Source: Algoriphagus lutimaris
GTDB lineage: Bacteria; Bacteroidota; Bacteroidia; Cytophagales; Cyclobacteriaceae
Assembly: GCF_017051705.1 (NCBI RefSeq)
Contig: NZ_JAFIDJ010000001.1
Span: 124,001-188,000, forward strand
Reading direction: 5' to 3'
Length of the DNA: 64,000 bases
In this document: piece after piece, positions 35,562 through 45,700 of the stretch
Layout of the letters: each line of letters opens with the position of its first letter
How positions within the stretch are numbered: the first letter of the stretch is position 1
The notes under the pieces: generated by a model
Databases searched by the model: none
Seen by the model: only the letters and a program-made list of their open reading frames with translations
What the model was told of the DNA's origin: nothing
Program-made: the position numbers and the translations under genes

Positions 35562-37805
35562 ATGAATTACGAGATTAAAATTGCCGCTGAACTCAGTATC
35601 AGACCAGAACAGGTCAAAGCTACTATTGGCTTGCTAGATGAAGGTGGAACGGTACCATTTATTTCCCGATATAGAAAAGAGGCTACTGGAACCCTTGATG
35701 AAGTCCAGGTAGCAGGAATTCGAGATAGGGTGTTACAATTGAGGGAGTTGGATAAGAGGAAAGAGGCAGTATTGAAATCTATTGAGGAGCAAGGGAAATT
35801 GACGCCGGAATTAAAGGCTAAAGTTCAGGATGCCGAAACTATGGCCAAGTTGGAAGATATTTACCTTCCTTTCAAACCCAAAAGAAGAACCAAAGCAACG
35901 ATTGCGAAGGAAAAAGGGTTGGAACCATTGGCTGAATTGATTTTTTCTCAGGAGTCTATCCAACTCGAATCTGAGGCAGAGAACTTTGTAGACCAAGAAA
36001 AGGAAGTCGCAACTGTAGAGGAGGCCTTACAAGGAGCCAGGGATATCATGGCTGAATGGATTAATGAAAATGCCGAGTTGAGACAAAAGATGCGAAAGCT
36101 TTTCTTGGAACATGGTGTGTTTACTTCAAAAGTGATTCCTGGAAAAGAGCAGGAAGCTATCAAGTATAAGGATTACTTCGATTGGTCTGAACCCATACAT
36201 TCTGCACCATCCCATCGTGTTTTAGCAATGAGAAGAGGGGAAAAGGAGCTGTTCCTGATGTTGGATGCTGTCCCTGATGAGGCTTTGGCTATAACTCAAA
36301 TGGAAAAGATGATTTTGGCGGATGAAGCCAATACTTCCATGGACCAAGTGAAAATGGCAGTAAAAGACAGTTATAAAAGACTGTTGAAGCCAAGTATGGA
36401 AACTGAAATCCGACTTTTGACAAAGAAGAAAGCGGATGAGGAAGCCATCAAGGTATTTACTGAGAACTTGAAGCAACTGTTGTTGGGTGCACCACTTGGC
36501 CAAAAGTCAGTAATGGCCATAGATCCTGGATTCAGAACGGGTTGTAAATTGGTTTGCCTAGGCCCCCAAGGACAATTTTTACATTATGAGGCGATTTATC
36601 TGCATGAACCACAACGCAGAACTGCAGAAGCAGGAATGAGTATCAAAGGTTTGGTAGAAAAGTATTCCATTCAAGCCATTGCCATTGGAAATGGAACTGC
36701 TGGTAGAGAAACGGAGACCTTCGTAAAAGGTTTGGGGCTACCAACATCAGTGATTGTCACCATGGTCAATGAAGCAGGAGCTTCTATCTATTCTGCATCA
36801 GATGTAGCCAGAGAAGAATTTCCGGATTTGGATTTGACAGTAAGAGGGGCTGTTTCTATCGGTAGGAGGTTGATGGATCCTTTGGCAGAATTGGTAAAAA
36901 TAGATCCAAAATCCATTGGTGTAGGACAATACCAGCATGATGTAGATCAGAATGCCCTAAAACATGCTTTGGATGATACCGTGATGTCGGCAGTGAATGG
37001 AGTAGGAGTGGAAGTGAACACTGCTTCCAAACAATTGCTGACTTATGTCTCTGGTTTAGGTCCTGTGTTGGCGCAAAATATCATTGAATTTAGAAATGAA
37101 AATGGTCCGTTTAAGAGCCGGACTCAATTGAAAAAAGTACCAAGGTTAGGTGATAAAGCCTATGAGCAAGCCGCTGGATTTCTTCGGATTTCAGAAGCTA
37201 AACATCCATTAGATAGATCGGCAGTTCACCCGGAGAGATATGATTTGGTAGAAAAAATGGCTAAAGATGTCAATGCCTCTGTCTCAGACTTAATGAGTTC
37301 GGAAGATTTACGTTCCAAAATTATCTTGAAAAACTACGTGTCTGAGACGGTTGGGTTACCTACACTTCAAGATATCTTGGAAGAATTGGCTAAACCTGGA
37401 AGAGATCCTAGAGAGACCTTTGAAGTCTTTGCCTTTGAGGAATCAGTAAATAGTATTGGAGATTTGAAGACAGGGATGAAGTTGCCAGGTGTGGTGACCA
37501 ATATAACGGCATTCGGAGCTTTTGTGGATGTAGGAGTTCATCAGGATGGATTGGTTCACTTAAGTCATTTGGCAGATCGATTTGTGAAAGATCCCAATGA
37601 AATTGTTACGGTAAATCAGAAGGTCATGGTAACGGTGATGGAGGTGGATATTCCAAGAAAAAGAATTGGGCTGAGCATGAAATCCGATCCTTTTGCAGAA
37701 AGAGGAAAAAAAGTGGAGAAAAGCCAACACAGACCCAAAAGGAAAGAGGAGGAAGGGACCATGGCAGAAAAATTGGCTATGTTGAAAAAACAGTTTGGTA
37801 AATAA
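35562..37805 (+). CDS. tex: Tex, RNA-binding transcription accessory protein
   Basis: 747 residues, the usual Tex length. The N-terminal helical part has VPFISRYRKEATGTLDE; the YqgF/RuvC-like domain has MAIDPGFRTGCK; the helix-hairpin-helix pair has GLGPVLAQNIIEFRNENGPF; a C-terminal S1 domain (about 642-715) has VTNITAFGAFVDVGVHQDGLVHLS. It is a nucleic-acid binding protein linked to transcription and widely conserved. Single gene followed by a shared terminator. Confidence 0.97.
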   Translation: MNYEIKIAAELSIRPEQVKATIGLLDEGGTVPFISRYRKEATGTLDEVQVAGIRDRVLQLRELDKRKEAVLKSIEEQGKLTPELKAKVQDAETMAKLEDIYLPFKPKRRTKATIAKEKGLEPLAELIFSQESIQLESEAENFVDQEKEVATVEEALQGARDIMAEWINENAELRQKMRKLFLEHGVFTSKVIPGKEQEAIKYKDYFDWSEPIHSAPSHRVLAMRRGEKELFLMLDAVPDEALAITQMEKMILADEANTSMDQVKMAVKDSYKRLLKPSMETEIRLLTKKKADEEAIKVFTENLKQLLLGAPLGQKSVMAIDPGFRTGCKLVCLGPQGQFLHYEAIYLHEPQRRTAEAGMSIKGLVEKYSIQAIAIGNGTAGRETETFVKGLGLPTSVIVTMVNEAGASIYSASDVAREEFPDLDLTVRGAVSIGRRLMDPLAELVKIDPKSIGVGQYQHDVDQNALKHALDDTVMSAVNGVGVEVNTASKQLLTYVSGLGPVLAQNIIEFRNENGPFKSRTQLKKVPRLGDKAYEQAAGFLRISEAKHPLDRSAVHPERYDLVEKMAKDVNASVSDLMSSEDLRSKIILKNYVSETVGLPTLQDILEELAKPGRDPRETFEVFAFEESVNSIGDLKTGMKLPGVVTNITAFGAFVDVGVHQDGLVHLSHLADRFVKDPNEIVTVNQKVMVTVMEVDIPRKRIGLSMKSDPFAERGKKVEKSQHRPKRKEEEGTMAEKLAMLKKQFGK

Positions 37806-37808
37806 AAA

Positions 37809-37846
37809 ACAAATCCCCGGACCATGGCTCGGGGATTTGTTTTTTA
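37809..37846. terminator. Bidirectional intrinsic terminator
   Basis: An 11-bp stem ACAAATCCCCG/CGGGGATTTGT with A- and T-runs on both sides, lying between the convergent tex and LLM oxidoreductase genes. Confidence 0.9.
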
Positions 37847-38830
37847 TTTGAATAATTCAGCGGCGATTTCAAGCGATCTATGTCTTTTTTCGGGATCATA
37901 AATATTGCAACTGATCATTAATTCATCTACTTGAACTTGATCGAAAAAGCTTTCGAACTGAGGCTTTAGACTTTCTTTTGTTCCAATGAAGGTACATGCC
38001 ATCATATTTTGAATGGCAGCAGCTTCAGGTTCAGTCCAGATTCCTTCCATGCTTTTTACAGGTTTCTTAAGAGGGTAAGAAGTGCCTCTGATGACACCGA
38101 GGGCAGTTTGGAAAAAGGAAGTTGCCAAGTAATGTGCCGCGGCTTCAGAATCAGCAGCAATGACATTTACGCAAGAGATGAAATAGGGCGTTTTTTGTTG
38201 TTCGGAAGGCTGGAAATTCTCTCTGTAGTATCTAGATGCCTGAATTAAATACCCGGGGGCAAAATGGCTGGCAAAAGCATAAGGTAATCCCTTTTGAGAA
38301 GCTAAAACGGCGGAACTCATGCTGGAACCCAATAAATAAAAGGGAACATTCAGTCCTTCTGACGGGAAAGCCCTAACTTTGGAATCAAGGTTGTCTTCAG
38401 AAAAATACTGTTGTAGATCATCTAGATCATTAGGGAATTCTTGTACAGATTCGTGACGCCCCCTTCTTAATGCTGTTGCGGTAGTTTGATCGGTACCAGG
38501 TGCTCTTCCTAATCCCAAATCAATCCTATTGGGAAACAAAGTGGCTAAGGTTCCAAATTGTTCGGCGATAATCAAAGGGCTGTGATTCGGAAGCATGATT
38601 CCCCCAGACCCAAGACGGATTTTTTTGGTGCCTTGAGCCAAATATCCTATTAATATTTGAGGAGCGGAACTGCCGACATAGGCCATGTTATGATGCTCGG
38701 CTAACCACATACGGGTATAACCCAACTCTTCGGCCTTTTGTGCTAAAGCCAAACTTCTAGCATAGGCATCTGATGCGTCAAATCCTTCTCGAAGAATAGA
38801 AAGGTCAAGTAAAGAATAGGGGATTGTCAT
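37844..38830 (-). CDS. LLM-class flavin-dependent oxidoreductase
   Basis: 328 residues. Luciferase-like monooxygenase fold: [45 protein letters not shown] and [13 protein letters not shown] are hallmarks of the MsnO8/YhbW group, which uses reduced FMN (or F420 in other taxa). The substrate is unknown. Cytoplasmic, single gene. Confidence 0.92.
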   Translation of the reverse strand: MTIPYSLLDLSILREGFDASDAYARSLALAQKAEELGYTRMWLAEHHNMAYVGSSAPQILIGYLAQGTKKIRLGSGGIMLPNHSPLIIAEQFGTLATLFPNRIDLGLGRAPGTDQTTATALRRGRHESVQEFPNDLDDLQQYFSEDNLDSKVRAFPSEGLNVPFYLLGSSMSSAVLASQKGLPYAFASHFAPGYLIQASRYYRENFQPSEQQKTPYFISCVNVIAADSEAAAHYLATSFFQTALGVIRGTSYPLKKPVKSMEGIWTEPEAAAIQNMMACTFIGTKESLKPQFESFFDQVQVDELMISCNIYDPEKRHRSLEIAAELFK

Positions 38831-38970
38831 TTAAAATTTTTCAATTGGTGCTGGTCTGAAATACCATCAGACACGTTAACTAATTGAAATGATCCTCGAA
38901 AAGTTTCTTCACCCATAAATTAATGTTGATTTCCGGTTGATTTTTATTAGGACTTTAGGAGTTCAGGATA

Positions 38971-38999
38971 AAAACAAAAGGCTCAACTTAAGTTGATCC
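38971..38999 (-). terminator. Intrinsic terminator of the TonB-dependent receptor gene
   Basis: On the minus strand GGATCAACTTAAGTTGAGCC forms a near-palindromic hairpin followed by TTTTGTTTTT, directly after the stop at 39008. Confidence 0.7.
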
Positions 39000-39007
39000 C
39001 AATGGTA

Positions 39008-41785
39008 TTAAATGGTGTCTTGCTCTCTACGGCGGTCCCCACCACTATTCATCATATCGTTGTAATCATTCATGTCCATCCCTTTGCTAAATCTTCGGAT
39101 ATTAAATGAGAAAGTAACCATGAAATATCTTTGGAGGACATTATTCTGAACATCTTCAATGTATACATCCGTTACGTTTCTTCTCACACTGGTATTTTGA
39201 CCAAGCATGTCATATACATTCAGTGAAATTTCTCCTCTTTGATTATTGAATACTTTTTTTCCTATACTCATATTCATGAGTAAAAAGTTATTGTCAAAGC
39301 CTTCAGAAAGTCCAGAATTGATTTGATGGTTCAGGTCCATTCGATAGACAAAACCCTCCCAAATGATCCAACTGAAATTCAATCTGGTTCGTTGGTTGAA
39401 GTATTTGTTGTTCAAATTGGAGTTCAAGGTATTTTCGACATTGTTGAAAGACATCCTGGTAGAAATATTGAAGTCCACCTGATCGCTGATATTACTGCTC
39501 AAAGAGATACCAGTACTTAGCCTGGTAGAGTTATTGAAACTCAACACATCATTTACTTGACCAGGTCTTTTATTGTAGCTAAAGCCTCCGTTGATATTTA
39601 AATTGGACTTGATAAAGCCTACAGGCATCCCATAACTTACCCAAGATCTGAAATCCTGAAAACCATCCAGGTTCACGGGTCTAAATAATTGAGATCCTTT
39701 TTCCAAGATGATTCCACCTGGAAGTTCTGTGGTTTCATCTGCTATGTAGGAACTATTGGCAATGGAGTTTTCCACTAATCTTGATTGTGCAAAAACAAAC
39801 CAGGATTTATCGGTATCCGGGTTCCTGCTTCTAAATCTTAATCTAATTCGGTTGGAGTAAGATTGGTCCAAATTAGGATTACCCGTTCTCAATTGAAGTG
39901 GGTTGGAATTATCGATTACACCTTGCAGTTGTTGAACGGAAGGGGCATCGGTATTGGTATCATAGTCCAACTCCATGTTGGTATTGTCCGAGAATTTGTA
40001 ATCAAATCGAACGGTCGGCAAGAAACTTACAAATGTTCTCTGTAAGTCAAATGGGGCAGGGAAAAATTGATCGTTTTGTAGTTTTGCATGTTGATATTCT
40101 CCTTCTATTTGTATTTGAACTTTTTCTTTTCTGAATTGATATCCAAGTTCTGTTTCTTGTCTAAGGTATTTACTTTCAAAACTATTACTCAAAGCGGTAT
40201 CCAACTCGAGATCCAAACCAGACAAATCTTCATTTAGAATGTCGAACGTAAGTTGATCAGAATCATCTGCACGGTTTCCGATTTCATATTCAATTTCCAT
40301 CATCCCATGCTTTCCTATTGGTTCGGTGTATGAGATTCCCGTTTGCCAATTCGTACCGGTTCTATCTCTTGAAATTTGCTGGTTGATAATCTCTGTTCTT
40401 TCCGTAGGTTGGAAATAAAGGTTTTCTGCCCTCCTAAATGCCAGGTCCTCATTCCAATGGTATCCTGCATTTGCTCTCAAGGTAAGTGATCTGCCTTCTT
40501 TGTCGAACTTATGTCCGTAATAGAGTCTGTTGTCTATATCGAAATCATCATTATCTGCGGTTCGGATATTTTCGGTCTGATTAAGAGGGCCATCTGTATT
40601 GACCGACTCTCCTAAGAAATAGGAGTTTTCCCGATCATTGGCAGCAGAAAATCTTGGACGATAAACAATTCTGTTTTTTTCATCAATATTATATTCCAAG
40701 CGCATGTCAAAACGATGTTCCTGATTGGTTCTGGTATTTCGGCTGTTTTCAGTATAGGTTTGACCATCATTTGCATCGGTGACATATTCTCTAAAAAGAG
40801 AAGAAATCCCATTGTTTTCTCTATTTCTATAAAGGTAACTTCCGCTAACCTTAATTTTTTCACCCCAAAGGTCTGAGTAATTAAGCCCAAGAATATTGGT
40901 TTTTATAATCCCGTTTTGCGGCCTATTATTTCCTTGCGCATTGGGATCTGAGGAGAAATTCTGAACGTTGATGTTATTGCTTAAACCCGTAAAAGTAATT
41001 CTTTGGTCTTCATTAAAGGCATTGATACTTGCCCCAAGTAAATAACGATCGTCTGTACCATACCCGGTCGAAACTTTTCCAAACTGGCCTTTTCTTCTAT
41101 TCGGTTTGGTAACGATATTGATTGTCTTTAAACGTTCCCCATCATCAAAACCACTGAGTTGTGCCTTTTCGCTTTTTTGGTCAAAAATCTCTATTCCTTG
41201 AATTACTTCCGCAGGTAAATTTTGAAGAGCCGTTTGTACATCTCCTCCAAAGAAAGGTTTGCCATCTACTAAAATCTGTGCAATGGATTCTCCTTGAGCT
41301 TGCAAGGCACCATCAATCATGGCTACTCCGGGTAATTTTTCTACCAAGGATTGAGCACTTGCATCTTTCATGGTTTTAAATGCATCCGCATTAAACAGGG
41401 TGGTATCGCTTTTTTGTGTGCCCGTAGATCTTCTTGCAGTAATCGTCACTTCTCCAAGTTCAGTGGCGGTCTCTCGCAATAAAAGATTTCCCAAATCAAG
41501 GTCTTTAGAGATCTGTATGGTCCTAAATAAATCTTGGTATCCCAAGTACTGGACTTTGAGAAGGTATTCTCCATCCTTAACTTCTTCAATATCAAAATTT
41601 CCGTCCAGGTCAGAAATCATTCCGTCTATTTGGGTAGAATCTGAAAATGTTAAAAGAAGAATTGTGGCATTGGGAATACTTTGTTGAGATTCAGCATCGA
41701 TGATTTTACCTTTCACAGAATAGGTTTGTGCAAAGGCGCAGTAAATAGCTCCAATTAAAAATAATAGAGTTAAATATAATTTCAT
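39008..41785 (-). CDS. TonB-dependent receptor-like outer membrane protein
   Basis: 925 residues. Signal peptide (1-19, ending AFAQ); carboxypeptidase-regulatory-like beta domain (about 22-110, SVKGKIIDAESQQSIPNATILLL); plug domain (about 120-225, VEKLPGVAMIDGALQAQG, ILVDGKPFFGGDVQTALQNLPA); then a long beta-barrel of the outer membrane beta-barrel family 3 type. These proteins move or secrete ligands across the outer membrane with TonB. No SusD partner is adjacent, so it is not a classical glycan-import pair. The stop is followed by a terminator. Confidence 0.9.
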   Translation of the reverse strand: MKLYLTLLFLIGAIYCAFAQTYSVKGKIIDAESQQSIPNATILLLTFSDSTQIDGMISDLDGNFDIEEVKDGEYLLKVQYLGYQDLFRTIQISKDLDLGNLLLRETATELGEVTITARRSTGTQKSDTTLFNADAFKTMKDASAQSLVEKLPGVAMIDGALQAQGESIAQILVDGKPFFGGDVQTALQNLPAEVIQGIEIFDQKSEKAQLSGFDDGERLKTINIVTKPNRRKGQFGKVSTGYGTDDRYLLGASINAFNEDQRITFTGLSNNINVQNFSSDPNAQGNNRPQNGIIKTNILGLNYSDLWGEKIKVSGSYLYRNRENNGISSLFREYVTDANDGQTYTENSRNTRTNQEHRFDMRLEYNIDEKNRIVYRPRFSAANDRENSYFLGESVNTDGPLNQTENIRTADNDDFDIDNRLYYGHKFDKEGRSLTLRANAGYHWNEDLAFRRAENLYFQPTERTEIINQQISRDRTGTNWQTGISYTEPIGKHGMMEIEYEIGNRADDSDQLTFDILNEDLSGLDLELDTALSNSFESKYLRQETELGYQFRKEKVQIQIEGEYQHAKLQNDQFFPAPFDLQRTFVSFLPTVRFDYKFSDNTNMELDYDTNTDAPSVQQLQGVIDNSNPLQLRTGNPNLDQSYSNRIRLRFRSRNPDTDKSWFVFAQSRLVENSIANSSYIADETTELPGGIILEKGSQLFRPVNLDGFQDFRSWVSYGMPVGFIKSNLNINGGFSYNKRPGQVNDVLSFNNSTRLSTGISLSSNISDQVDFNISTRMSFNNVENTLNSNLNNKYFNQRTRLNFSWIIWEGFVYRMDLNHQINSGLSEGFDNNFLLMNMSIGKKVFNNQRGEISLNVYDMLGQNTSVRRNVTDVYIEDVQNNVLQRYFMVTFSFNIRRFSKGMDMNDYNDMMNSGGDRRREQDTI

Positions 41786-42073
41786 GTAGTTGGTTTTGGA
41801 AATCTTGCTTTTACTAGGCTAACAAGAGTAGTTTCAATAGGTTTAGATTCACTTCAAAGAACGACCTTAAAGAGAGAATTTGATATGTAATATTGTCTAA
41901 GCGGTCAAATGAGTTATTAAGCAGTTATTTTGGAAAGGAGATTTGAGAGGAAATATTTGGTATTATGGTCTGATAATGAAATAATTGCATTGGATTGACA
42001 GTTTTTGTCGGAATTAAATGTTTATTTTTAGATCATTTGAATGTTTATAAAAGTAACATTTGTAAATTAGCTG

Positions 42074-42349
42074 ATGTTAAATCACAGTGTTATGGAAAAT
42101 CAAGATAAAATCAGCATTACTTCAAAAACCTTGGCATCAGGAAATCGTCAAGTGAAATTTTTTATTGAGGATGAGGAAAGACCTCAGTATGGTTATTTAT
42201 TGATGACAGAGCCCAAATCGGTAGGAGAGATAATTGAGGAAATTAAACTTCGTATGGAGAGAAGAAAATCAGCCGCCTTAAATATGAATCCATTTTTTCC
42301 TTTGCAGCCTACGCAAGATGATCACAATTTTTACTTATTCTCAGCATGA
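42074..42349 (+). CDS. Small hypothetical protein coupled to the S24 regulator
   Basis: 91 residues, or 85 if the second ATG at 42092 is used. No signal peptide. Lysine- and glutamate-rich with a helix EIIEEIKLRMERRKSA. Its stop overlaps the ATG of the S24 regulator by 4 bases (ATGA), which implies coupled translation and a linked role. No known family. Confidence 0.6.
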   Translation: MLNHSVMENQDKISITSKTLASGNRQVKFFIEDEERPQYGYLLMTEPKSVGEIIEEIKLRMERRKSAALNMNPFFPLQPTQDDHNFYLFSA

Positions 42350-43116
42350 GCTTCCTTTCTTCTAACCTGAAATTTTTGCGTAAACAAAAGGGGATTACGC
42401 AGAATGAGCTGGCAGAAAAACTAGCAGTACAGCGTACCATGATTTCTGCTTATGAAGATGGAAGGTCTGAGCCAAAACTTCAAACTTTGAAGTTACTCAG
42501 TGGAATTTTGGAAGTGGGGTTGGAAGAATTGTTGGAGCATGATATTGAAACGAAAGGAAGGAAAGTGCTTCAGAAGAGAGGGATTAATATCTTAACCATC
42601 GCGACCAATGATGAAAAAGAGAATATTACCATGGTCCCACAAAAGGCTTCTGCTGGCTATCTCAATGGGTATTCTGATCCGGAATATATGGAAAGCTTAC
42701 CCCAGTTTAACCTTCCAAATCTTTCCCAAAACGTTACTTACCGTGCCTTCGAATTGGCAGGAGATAGCATGCTTCCTTTGATACCAGGTACCATTGTGAT
42801 TGGAGCTTATGTAGATCAGCTCAAAGACATAAAGAGTGGAAAGACCTATGTATTGGTTACTGCTACGGAAGGGGTGGTCTATAAGCGAGTGTTTAATTAT
42901 TTAAATGAGAACGGGAAGCTTTTTTTAGTATCAGATAATGATCATTATAAACCCTTTGAGATCCGGGGAGAGGACGTGTTAGAAGCATGGGAGTCAAAGG
43001 CATTTATCAGTACTGATTTTCCAAATCCAGGGGATAAAAAGAAACCCATTACTTTAGAAGATCTAGGTGAAATGATTCAGGATATCCAAGCAGATTTAAG
43101 AAACATCAAGGGTTGA
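42346..43116 (+). CDS. LexA/CI-like transcriptional regulator (HTH_XRE + peptidase S24)
   Basis: 256 residues. An N-terminal XRE helix-turn-helix (about 7-61, QNELAEKLAVQRTMISAYEDGRS) is followed by an S24 peptidase domain. The cleavage site is A103-G104; the catalytic pair is S141 (LAGDSMLP) and K180 (VVYKRV). Such repressors self-cleave under DNA-damage stress. A C-terminal coil-like tail (about 225-256) is extra. It is downstream of and overlapping a small gene, and its end overlaps by 11 bases the end of the convergent TIR gene. Confidence 0.9.
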   Translation: MSFLSSNLKFLRKQKGITQNELAEKLAVQRTMISAYEDGRSEPKLQTLKLLSGILEVGLEELLEHDIETKGRKVLQKRGINILTIATNDEKENITMVPQKASAGYLNGYSDPEYMESLPQFNLPNLSQNVTYRAFELAGDSMLPLIPGTIVIGAYVDQLKDIKSGKTYVLVTATEGVVYKRVFNYLNENGKLFLVSDNDHYKPFEIRGEDVLEAWESKAFISTDFPNPGDKKKPITLEDLGEMIQDIQADLRNIKG

Positions 43117-44185
43117 TCCGCTGTAATGAAACATTAGTGGTTGTTCCCAGTGTAGGGAAGGATATGGTGCCTATCCAACTTCCCCCTGCATTGGAGGTGT
43201 TAAGTATTAACTTACCACTGATCTGTACTAAGGAATTATAATAATCTGCAGTCAATTGGGTGCCTGAAATGGTGCCATTTCCTTCCCCAACTTCCACGTC
43301 GTATATATTGTATTCCAAAAACTCAATAGAATCATCGTATTGGTTAAAGACTAGGGTACTTGTATTTCCTTGAGGATCGGATAAAAGCCAGAATCCTGAT
43401 ATATCATCTACATAAACCTCCGTGGAGGTGGCATTGCTTGGCTCTTCCAATGAATTGTCTTGAGTTGTCGTGGAATTTTCTTCTGGGATTTGGGCTGGAG
43501 GAGAATCTTTCTCTGTAGATTGGCTGAGTCCATTGGTCAATTCAGTATTCTCTTCAAAATCATCGTAAATAGGATCTTCTTCCGGCAAACTCAATAACTG
43601 AATCAAAACGATAAGGCCTACTAATCCACCAAGGAACCAGAGGTAATTTTTAGCGAACCAACTTTTCTGTTTAGTAGGTCTAGATGTAATAGGAGTAGGT
43701 TTGGTCGGTTGGGGTTTGGGTTCGATGATTTTGCTCAGAGCAGCCACCAATTGATCGCAATCATATTTCCATCTGGAACTGCTGATCTCCTGGGCGTGTC
43801 TCCGAGTCAAGCCTTGAAGGTCTTCAGGTAATTGATCCGCTGTGGGCATAACCGCTCCGTTGACCAATACCGGAATGACCCGTATATCTCTTTTTAAAGC
43901 GGCAGAGATCTCAATTCTAATAAAATCTCCCTCATTAAAAATCCGTGGATTTCCTTCGGTATCTTTAATGTTGAGCCAATGCGGACCGATCATCGCAATC
44001 AGCACCTTACAAGAATTTAGTGCTTTTTCTATAGCTTGAATAAAATCCAACCCAGCTTCTAGGGTTTCTACATCTAAAAACACACTGTCTTCACCATAAA
44101 TCTCTTGAAGATGATCTACTAATCTTCCTGCTTCTCCAGAAGCATCCTGACGGCGATAGCTTACGAAAATTTTATTGTCAGCCAT
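43106..44185 (-). CDS. TIR-domain protein with one transmembrane helix and C-terminal extracytoplasmic domain
   Basis: 359 residues. The TIR domain covers about 1-150 (IFVSYRRQDASGEAGRLVDHL, E92 in IRIEISAAL as possible NADase glutamate). A proline-rich linker and one membrane helix (about 181-200) follow, then an acidic Ser/Thr/Glu-rich stretch (about 203-255) and a beta-rich domain to the end (GFWLLSDPQGNTS...). The arrangement, cytoplasmic TIR plus sensor-like outer domain, is seen in Bacteroidota proteins of unknown role and may be defensive or signalling. The ATG follows a terminator hairpin by 1 base. The stop overlaps the convergent S24 regulator. Confidence 0.85.
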   Translation of the reverse strand: MADNKIFVSYRRQDASGEAGRLVDHLQEIYGEDSVFLDVETLEAGLDFIQAIEKALNSCKVLIAMIGPHWLNIKDTEGNPRIFNEGDFIRIEISAALKRDIRVIPVLVNGAVMPTADQLPEDLQGLTRRHAQEISSSRWKYDCDQLVAALSKIIEPKPQPTKPTPITSRPTKQKSWFAKNYLWFLGGLVGLIVLIQLLSLPEEDPIYDDFEENTELTNGLSQSTEKDSPPAQIPEENSTTTQDNSLEEPSNATSTEVYVDDISGFWLLSDPQGNTSTLVFNQYDDSIEFLEYNIYDVEVGEGNGTISGTQLTADYYNSLVQISGKLILNTSNAGGSWIGTISFPTLGTTTNVSLQRINP

Positions 44186-44213
44186 AAAAAAAAGTCCCTG
44201 GTTATCAGGGACT
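44186..44213 (-). terminator. Intrinsic terminator/attenuator abutting the TIR start codon
   Basis: AGTCCCTG/CAGGGACT with a 5-base loop, followed on the minus strand by a run of T that ends just before the TIR ATG. It ends transcription from the 44257-45015 gene, or controls TIR expression. Confidence 0.75.
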
Positions 44214-44256
44214 AATTTAATAAAAAATAGGATGTAAGGAAGGGTTGTTTGTACTG

Positions 44257-45015
44257 TTATCCTTCCAATAAATCACTAAATATTTCTTTGATTTTGCTTA
44301 CGACATCATTGGACGGGTCAATGTTAACCACCCCTTTTCCTAATTCATGCCATAAACCATCTCCGCATTCAATGTATGCTCCACGTTTATTTCCAGGATT
44401 TTCTTTAGCTATTTCATAGTTATAATCAGGCGTGAAGATCAATTTCATCAGTTGGACAGTATACTCCCAATTGATGTTTCGCTCTTCATTTCCTTCCACA
44501 AAAATTACTTCCCTATCGGAAAATCGGATCGTGATAGAACAATCTTGGATTTTTTCTGAAGTGACTTGCCGATAATGAATGGTAAGTGGAGCCTCTTTTT
44601 TAGTAGTTTCATAAATAGCCTGAATGATATCCTGACCAAAAACCATCCAGTCATCTTGATCTGCAGGGATTTTCACTTTTCCTTGAACACCAGATTCGGT
44701 CAGTTTTAGAATAATTCCTCCTTCTTCCAAGCTTTTACCAGACCACTTTGTCTCCGAGAGTTTGTTTTGAATGGCCTTGATCCAGGTTTTATTCAGAGGA
44801 CCTTCATAGGAGAAATCATCTTGGGCAGTAAATCCTTCATCGAAGATTTCTGCCTCACTGATTTCATCCCTATCTGTATAATGTAAGTCTAATTTACAGC
44901 TTAAATCACCTTTGCTCCAGTCAAGAGAAATTCTATATACATGACTATATGGGGGTGGGATTATTCCGGAATCAAACTCTATTTCTAATCCTGTAAGTTC
45001 TTCTTGTTTGGGCAT
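44257..45015 (-). CDS. Hypothetical protein
   Basis: About 252 residues from the ATG at 45015 (MPKQEEL); an upstream in-frame codon at 45036 would add seven. No signal peptide, no membrane helix. Beta-rich with charged surface, acidic C-terminus ending SDLLEG. No family recognised. It is upstream of the TIR gene, with a hairpin between. Divergent from the 2OG oxygenase gene. Confidence 0.6.
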   Translation of the reverse strand: MPKQEELTGLEIEFDSGIIPPPYSHVYRISLDWSKGDLSCKLDLHYTDRDEISEAEIFDEGFTAQDDFSYEGPLNKTWIKAIQNKLSETKWSGKSLEEGGIILKLTESGVQGKVKIPADQDDWMVFGQDIIQAIYETTKKEAPLTIHYRQVTSEKIQDCSITIRFSDREVIFVEGNEERNINWEYTVQLMKLIFTPDYNYEIAKENPGNKRGAYIECGDGLWHELGKGVVNIDPSNDVVSKIKEIFSDLLEG

Positions 45016-45088
45016 GATAAAATTTGCTTTGCGCAAAAGTAATTTTTTTCACTGAAATAGAAGTTATTTGTACGGTTAAACGCAACAT

Positions 45089-45700
45089 ATGGAATCAATA
45101 TCAGAGCACATCGCCTCAGAGATTTACGATAAATCTTATGCGATAATTGATGATTTTATTAGTGAAGAATTAAGGGCTTCCCTTTTAAAGGAACAGTCAG
45201 AGCTGTTGGAAGCAGGAAAATTTAGGATTGCTGCAGTTGGGAAGGGTGAAAAAAAGCAAGTAAGAACAGAGATCAGAAATGACCAGGTTCTGTGGATTGA
45301 TCCAGATAATCTAAACCAGTTTGAGCAACAATACTGGTCTAAAGTAGATGAAATCAGAAAGGCTATTAACCAAAGGTGTTACCTGGGACTGAGGTCATTT
45401 GAAGCGCATTTTGCGAGATATCCCATTGGGTCATTTTATGTAAGACATATGGATCAGTTTCAACAAGTACTTTATCGTTTGGTGACAGTAATCATTTATT
45501 TGAATGATTCATGGGAACCAGAAGATGAAGGAATGTTGAGAATGTACTTGCCTCAAGAGGATGGTTCAGAAAAGACCTTAGATATACTGCCCAAGGGAGG
45601 AAGGTTAGTAGTTTTTATGAGTGGAGAGATTCCTCATGAAGTAATGCCTACTAAAAAAGAACGAATCAGTATTACTGGTTGGCTACGGGATATTGATTAA
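45089..45700 (+). CDS. 2OG-Fe(II) oxygenase, prolyl 4-hydroxylase-like
   Basis: 203 residues. HxD in VRHMDQF and the later IPHEVMP supply the 2-His-1-carboxylate iron site, and R in RISITGW binds 2-oxoglutarate, as in the PKHD/SM-20 prolyl hydroxylase family. Substrate not known. The stop overlaps the stop of the convergent DUF2141 gene by 4 bases. Confidence 0.88.
   Translation: MESISEHIASEIYDKSYAIIDDFISEELRASLLKEQSELLEAGKFRIAAVGKGEKKQVRTEIRNDQVLWIDPDNLNQFEQQYWSKVDEIRKAINQRCYLGLRSFEAHFARYPIGSFYVRHMDQFQQVLYRLVTVIIYLNDSWEPEDEGMLRMYLPQEDGSEKTLDILPKGGRLVVFMSGEIPHEVMPTKKERISITGWLRDID

Noticed and set aside
39008-41785. SusC of a SusC/SusD pair
   Set aside because: No SusD gene is adjacent and the barrel is of the outer membrane beta-barrel 3 type.
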